DNA from: Actinomycetota bacterium
GTDB lineage: Bacteria; Actinomycetota; Thermoleophilia; Gaiellales; Gaiellaceae
Assembly: GCA_005885565.1 (NCBI GenBank)
Contig: VAXK01000292.1
Location: forward strand, 1 to 8,925
Direction of reading: 5' to 3'
Length of the DNA stretch: 8,925 bases
The notes under the pieces are model-generated. The model did not search any database and had not been told where the DNA came from. It saw only the letters and a list, made by a program, of their open reading frames with translations. Positions 5,474-8,925 of this stretch are shown here, piece after piece (the first letter of the stretch is position 1; each line of letters begins with the position of its first letter). The translations under genes were made by a program, and so were the position numbers.

Positions 5474-5911
5474 CTACGTCCGCGCCTCGGCGGGCTCGCG
5501 CGTCGGCACCTCGCAGGCGCGGACGGCGTCGGTGAGGACCTGGATCGCCGTCTTCGTCGGGGAGACAGTGCGCAGGCCGAGCGACTGGTAGAAGTCCGCC
5601 CGGGCCGGGTCGAGCACGCGGACGACGACACACTGGATGTCGAAGCGCTTCTGCGCCACTTGGCCGATGACGAGGTTCGTGTTGTCGCCGTTCGTCGCGA
5701 CGACGACGGCGTCGGCCTCCTCGATCCCGGCCGCGCGCAGCACGTCGACGTCCATGCCGTGGCCGACGATGAAGCCGCCGTTCCAGTGGCTCCCGAGCCG
5801 GCTGAGCGCCTCCTCCTTCTCGTCGATCGCGACGACGTTCCAGCCTTCGCCGTCGAGCTGGAGCGCGATGGACGACCCGACACGGCCGCATCCGACGATG
5901 ATCACCTTCAT
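5474..5911 (-). CDS. trkA: TrkA-N-only potassium transport regulator (CeoB-like, no TrkA-C), 145 aa
   Basis: From ATG 5911 the protein begins MKVIIVGCGRVGSSIALQL, a clean Rossmann nucleotide-binding loop (GCGRVG, 7-12), with Asp30 ending the second strand as in NAD-binding domains. HGMDVDVLRAAGIEEADAVV (51-70), the TNGDNTN segment (73-79) and VVRVLDPARADFY (96-108) complete the TrkA-N fold. The chain ends at 145, soon after the crossover helix, so the roughly 75-residue TrkA-C ligand domain is missing. The stop abuts the GTG of the next gene, so this does not look like a frameshift: the next gene starts its own full Rossmann fold. Role inferred: half of a heteromeric RCK ring that senses nucleotides only. 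It follows the APC-Usp gene by 20 nt and has TACGCT 6 nt before its start, so it may be transcribed both from the operon and on its own. Confidence 0.88.
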   Translation of the reverse strand: MKVIIVGCGRVGSSIALQLDGEGWNVVAIDEKEEALSRLGSHWNGGFIVGHGMDVDVLRAAGIEEADAVVVATNGDNTNLVIGQVAQKRFDIQCVVVRVLDPARADFYQSLGLRTVSPTKTAIQVLTDAVRACEVPTREPAEART

Positions 5912-5917
5912 GGGCTC

Positions 5918-5923
5918 AGCGTA
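5918..5923 (-). promoter_or_regulatory. -10-like box TACGCT before the TrkA-N gene
   Basis: TACGCT, GAGCCC, ATG on the minus strand gives a 6-nt spacing, matching the aminoacyltransferase promoter (TAGCCT, GAGACC, GTG). It lies within the 20-nt gap after the APC-Usp gene, so it would be an internal operon promoter for the two TrkA genes. No -35 is evident. Confidence 0.35.
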
Positions 5924-5931
5924 GCTCTGTT

Positions 5932-7815
5932 CTACGTCGCACTGCCGTCGCCTTCCAGGACGCCCTGGGGGAAAGCGACGATGAGCACCTCGCACGGCGC
6001 CTTGCGCAGCACGTAGTCGACGGTCGGCGAGAAGAAGCGCGACTGGCGGCGCCAGCGCGGCGCGGAGCCGAGGACGATCAGGTCGACGTCGCGCGCGCGC
6101 GCCTGGTCGACGATCGCCTGCCCGATCGAGCGGGCCCGGACCGTCTCGCCGATCACCTCCACGCCGTGGTCGGCCCCGAGCAGCTTCGCCTCGGCGAGGG
6201 AGGCCGCAGCCCGCTCCTCCGCGTCCGAGAGCTCGGCGTCGAGCGGCTGGTCGAGCGGCACCTGGATCACGTACAGCGCGTCGACGGCCGAGCCGCGTTC
6301 CTGCGCGAGCTTCACTGCCGTAGCGACCATCTCCTCGCCGATCTCGCCGAGCTTCATCGGGACGAGGATCCGAGAGAACTCGGCCTCGGGCAGCAGCTGC
6401 TCGTCGGCCGAGCGCACGGGCTCGAGCAGGCCCGCGCCGCGCTCGCGGCGGACGGCGAGGTAGACGACGAGCCCGAGCACGAGCCACGCGGGGCCGCCGT
6501 AGCGGGCTCCGCGGTGCGTGATCATGGCGTCCACGAAGATCGCGCCCGTGGCGAGCGCCCCGATCGCCGACGGTAGGGGAATCCCGCGCCAGGCGAGCGG
6601 GACGCGGAACGGCCGCCGCAGATCCGGGCGCGTCCTGCGCAGCCGGATCACCGCGAGCTGTGCCGACGTGAAGGCGAGCAGCACGCCGAAGCTGAAGAGG
6701 CTCGCGAGGAAGGAGACGCGGTCGTGGAGGAGCGAGGTGACGCCGAGGATCGCGATCGCGACGGCGGCGGCGGAGACGATCGAGACGGGCGCGACGAGCG
6801 TCCGCCGGTTCAGCCGGCCGAACGGCGCGGGCAGCTGCCCGTGCTCGCCGAGCGAGTAGGCGAGCCGGCCGAAGCCCGAGATCGACGTCGTCGCCGCCGC
6901 GAGCAGGACGAGCGCGCCGGTGATCCCCACGTACACGCGGAGCGCGGACTGGAACCACGCGGGCAGGTGGCCGTGGAAGGCCGAGACGATCCCGACGAGC
7001 GGCGCGTGGAACCAGGTCGTCCCGAGCGCCGTCGTCCCGCCGCGGGCGGGGAAGGCCGAGAGGCCCACCAGGGCGATCAGGACGTAGATCACGACGACGA
7101 GCCCGACCGCGCTGAAGAGGCTCCGCGGCAGGTCCCGCCCCGGCCGCCGCACCTCCTCGGCGAAGTTGGCGACCGTCTCCAGTCCGGTGTAGGCCAGCAT
7201 CGCGAGCGGGAAGGCGAAGGCGATCGCGTGCCACGACGGGCTCGTGCCGAGCGACGTCCCGATCGTGAGCGCGTGCGGCGAGAAGAGGACGGCGAAGCCG
7301 ACGCCGACGAGCAGGAGCTGCGTCACGAGGTCGAGGACGGGCACGACGATCCCGAACGTGTGCACCGCGGGCCGGCGGAAGGCGCGCGCGAGCGCGACGA
7401 GCGCGATCGCGCCCATCGCGACGACGACGTCCCAGGGCTTGCGGCTCAGCGCGTCCACGTGCAGCGCCGTGCCCAGGTAGTGCGGCATGAAGAGCGCCGA
7501 GAGCGCGACGACGATCAGGTAGTCGAGGAAGAGGGCCCAGCCCGTGAGGAAGCCGGCGAGGTCGTTGAAGGCGATCCGGACGAACGTCGCCGCGCCGCCG
7601 GTCTCCCGGATCGCGGCCGTTCCTTCGGCGTACGACAGCGAGACGAGCAGGAACAGGAGGCCGACGAGCCCGAGCACGAGGGGCGTGAAGCCGAGCGCGT
7701 GCAGGGCGACGATCCCGAGCGCGAAGTAGATCGAGGAGGCGATCTCGCCGTAGGCGACCGAGGCCAGCGCCGGGGCGTCGAGGACACGCTGGAGCCGCGG
7801 CAGCTTCCGGGCCAT
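5932..7815 (-). CDS. APC-superfamily permease fused to a C-terminal universal stress protein domain, 627 aa
   Basis: Residues 15-455 form an APC transporter with about 12 hydrophobic helices. Helix 1 carries the unwound-helix signature ASVAYGEIASSIYFALG (18-34). SYAEGTAAIRETGGAATFVR (61-80) and GLETVANFAEEVRRPGRDLP (211-230) are also APC hallmarks. A cytoplasmic Usp domain follows at 480-616 (RILVPMKLGEIGEEMVATAV to CEVLIVAF). Its nucleotide loop GSAPRWRRQSRFFSPTVDYV lacks the second and third glycines of the usual Gx2Gx9G(S/T) ATP motif, so ATP binding is doubtful. APC proteins mostly carry amino acids, but KimA-type members carry potassium, and the two TrkA genes directly downstream favour a potassium link. 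That is an inference. ATG 7815 sits 13 nt after the stop of the small membrane protein, with no clear Shine-Dalgarno. A second APC-Usp fusion lies upstream. Confidence 0.88.
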   Translation of the reverse strand: MARKLPRLQRVLDAPALASVAYGEIASSIYFALGIVALHALGFTPLVLGLVGLLFLLVSLSYAEGTAAIRETGGAATFVRIAFNDLAGFLTGWALFLDYLIVVALSALFMPHYLGTALHVDALSRKPWDVVVAMGAIALVALARAFRRPAVHTFGIVVPVLDLVTQLLLVGVGFAVLFSPHALTIGTSLGTSPSWHAIAFAFPLAMLAYTGLETVANFAEEVRRPGRDLPRSLFSAVGLVVVIYVLIALVGLSAFPARGGTTALGTTWFHAPLVGIVSAFHGHLPAWFQSALRVYVGITGALVLLAAATTSISGFGRLAYSLGEHGQLPAPFGRLNRRTLVAPVSIVSAAAVAIAILGVTSLLHDRVSFLASLFSFGVLLAFTSAQLAVIRLRRTRPDLRRPFRVPLAWRGIPLPSAIGALATGAIFVDAMITHRGARYGGPAWLVLGLVVYLAVRRERGAGLLEPVRSADEQLLPEAEFSRILVPMKLGEIGEEMVATAVKLAQERGSAVDALYVIQVPLDQPLDAELSDAEERAAASLAEAKLLGADHGVEVIGETVRARSIGQAIVDQARARDVDLIVLGSAPRWRRQSRFFSPTVDYVLRKAPCEVLIVAFPQGVLEGDGSAT

Positions 7816-7828
7816 CTCGGAAAGGAGG

Positions 7829-7999
7829 TTAACGCCGCCGCAGGAGGTGAAGCCGTGCGGCGCCGAGGGCGACGAAGAGCGCGCCGAGCACGAAGCCGAC
7901 CGTCCCGCCGCCGCGGAGCGCCGTCGCCACGAGCAGGGCGAAGCCGAGCCCGACGAAGACGACCGCGAAGAGCGCGACGCCGAGCCGGTAGATCCTCAC
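7829..7999 (-). CDS. Small two-helix membrane protein between two APC-Usp genes, 56 aa
   Basis: GTG at 7999 to TAA at 7831-7829 encodes MRIYRLGVALFAVVFVGLGF, a first membrane helix (about 7-26), a short glycine turn, a second helix (about 33-50, TVGFVLGALFVALGAARL) and a basic end (HLLRRR). Both ends are basic, so a hairpin with both termini in the cytoplasm fits the positive-inside rule. The start overlaps the stop of the upstream APC-Usp gene in a GTGA, and the next APC-Usp gene begins 13 nt later, so it is translationally coupled inside the operon. I recognise no family. It could be an accessory subunit of the transporter; many small membrane proteins modulate larger carriers, but nothing in the sequence proves that here. 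Confidence 0.75.
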   Translation of the reverse strand: MRIYRLGVALFAVVFVGLGFALLVATALRGGGTVGFVLGALFVALGAARLHLLRRR

Positions 8000-8925
8000 G
8001 CGGCCTTGGGCGCGGCCGCGACCATGACGCGGCAAGGCGCGTGCTTGAGCACGAAGTCGACCGTGCCGCCGAAGATCGTCCCCCGCCCTCCCCGGCCCTT
8101 CCTCGGCGCGCCCATGACGATGATCTCGGTGTGGCGCCGCTCGGCGTCGTCGACGATCGCGCGGCCGGCGTTCCGCGCGCGCACGAGCCGTCCTCGCACG
8201 TCGACCCCGTACGAGTCGCCGATCGCGCGCGCCTCGTCGAGAAGGGCGTTCGCGCGCCTCTCCTCCCTGGGCAGCCGCGCGTCGAGCGGCAGCTCGAGCG
8301 GCACCTCGATCACGCTGAGCGCGGCGATCGACGCCCCGCGCTCCGCAGCGAGCCGCGCGGCGAGGTCGACCGCCTCCTCCGACTCGAGCGCGTCCGAGAC
8401 CGGGACGAGGATGTTGCGGTACTCGAGCGCGACCGCGGGCCCGACGGGAAGCGGCGCCCGGACCGTCTCGACGAGGGGCGCATGGACGAAGCGCCTCCGG
8501 AACAGGACGTAGAACGCGAAGCCGGCCGCGAGCCAGCTCAGGCCCGCGTAGCGGGTGGGCGCGTCCTGTACGACGACGACGAGCCACGCGATCCCGGTGC
8601 CGAGGCCGCCGAGGATCGCGAAGAGCGGCCAGTCGACGCCGCGGTAGCGGATGTTCGGCCGCGCCCGGAACGTCAGCTCCTCGTCCCGTTGCCGATGCCG
8701 GAGCGCGACGACCGCGGCATGGGCGACCGTGAACGACAGCATCGCGCCGAACGCGTACATGCGGCCGATGAAGTCGACGTTGCCCGGCAGGAGGAACACG
8801 ATCGGCGCGAGCCCGGCGAAGACGACGAGGGCGAGCCAGGGTGTCTTGAACCGCGGGTGCAGGCGGCGGAAGACTTCCGGCAGCTGCCGGTAGCTCGACA
8901 TCGAGTAGGTGATCCGCGACGCGCC
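7996..8925 (-). CDS. APC-superfamily permease fused to a C-terminal universal stress protein domain (N-terminus outside window)
   Basis: The frame is open to the window edge; the 309 residues seen are the C-terminal half. It enters at GASRITYSMSSYRQLPEVFR, the loop after APC helix 8, as in the GFGRLAYSLGEHGQLP of its downstream paralogue. About four more membrane helices follow to residue 140, then a cytoplasmic Usp domain from 168 to 306 (YRNILVPVSDALESEEAVDL to CRVMVAAAP). The Usp nucleotide loop reads GAPRKGRGGRGTIFGGTVDF: more glycine-rich than in the paralogue and closer to, but not matching, the standard spacing. An internal ATG at 8901 is not the start, since the sequence before it still matches APC proteins. 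It is the first gene of the transport operon that can be seen, and its TGA overlaps the GTG of the small membrane protein. Confidence 0.85.
   Translation of the reverse strand, partial: GASRITYSMSSYRQLPEVFRRLHPRFKTPWLALVVFAGLAPIVFLLPGNVDFIGRMYAFGAMLSFTVAHAAVVALRHRQRDEELTFRARPNIRYRGVDWPLFAILGGLGTGIAWLVVVVQDAPTRYAGLSWLAAGFAFYVLFRRRFVHAPLVETVRAPLPVGPAVALEYRNILVPVSDALESEEAVDLAARLAAERGASIAALSVIEVPLELPLDARLPREERRANALLDEARAIGDSYGVDVRGRLVRARNAGRAIVDDAERRHTEIIVMGAPRKGRGGRGTIFGGTVDFVLKHAPCRVMVAAAPKAA

Noticed and set aside
5912..7234. Minus-strand open frame that would extend the first TrkA protein to 586 residues
   Set aside because: It is an out-of-frame reading of the APC-Usp gene rich in Arg and Ala; the Rossmann domain starts cleanly at ATG 5911 with a -10-like box before it.
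5932..7815. Plain amino-acid permease reading of the APC-Usp gene
   Set aside because: Not excluded, but no substrate-specific residues are visible and the operon partners are potassium-type regulators, so I left the substrate open rather than calling an amino-acid carrier.
7821..7855. Plus-strand AAAGGAGG and CAGGAGGTGAAGCCGTG, resembling a ribosome binding site and start
   Set aside because: The plus-strand frame that follows is a charged shadow of the minus-strand small membrane protein and Usp domain. On the minus strand this is simply CTCCTGCGG codons and the short gap before ATG 7815.
1..8925. tRNA, rRNA, riboswitch or CRISPR elements
   Set aside because: No cloverleaf, rRNA motif, repeat-spacer pattern or recognisable riboswitch core was seen; intergenic gaps are too short for most of these except 748-966, which holds gene scraps.

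Overview
The window reads as chromosome of a very GC-rich actinobacterium. GC is about 70-78% across most of it, several starts are GTG, genes are tightly packed, and the gene families (LysX/MprF-type lipid aminoacyltransferase, CeoB/CeoC-like TrkA pair) are typical of the phylum. Closely placed TANNNT boxes 6-7 nt before start codons suggest leaderless transcripts, also common in Actinobacteria. A deep lineage such as Thermoleophilia is my guess, not something proved here. Nearly everything after position 507 is on the minus strand, so the operons read from right to left.

Left end (1-511, plus strand): the C-terminus of a probable HAD-type phosphatase, then a 73-residue coiled-coil protein. 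Its stop shares a CTAG palindrome with the stop of a convergent 79-residue two-helix membrane protein (508-747, minus). Positions 748-966 hold no intact gene. They carry what look like two gene scraps, the N-terminus of a protein-tyrosine phosphatase and a transposase-like tail, with an 8-bp inverted repeat where the phosphatase similarity ends.

Cell-envelope pair (967-3962, minus): a membrane protein with an MprF/LysX-type phosphatidylglycerol aminoacyltransferase domain, followed by a GTGA-coupled lipoprotein made of PQQ-like beta-propeller repeats.

PIN module (4036-4767, minus): a PIN-domain ribonuclease of VapC type, preceded by an overlooked 48-residue, strongly basic ORF with its own -10-like box. 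A perfect 7-bp hairpin lies between them. This islet and the 508-747 gene have lower GC and weaker GC3 bias than the core genes, so they may have been acquired.

Transport cluster (4811-8925, minus): two APC permeases each fused to a C-terminal universal-stress-protein (Usp) domain (the upstream one is cut by the window edge), a 56-residue two-helix membrane protein between them, a TrkA-N-only protein and a full TrkA-N/TrkA-C protein. Junctions are a GTGA overlap, 13 nt, 20 nt and 0 nt, so this is almost certainly one operon. TrkA/RCK proteins normally gate TrkH/KtrB potassium channels, but none is present here; the only transporters are the APC-Usp fusions. The best hypothesis for an under-described system is therefore a nucleotide-gated APC-Usp potassium (or other solute) transporter controlled by an asymmetric RCK pair.
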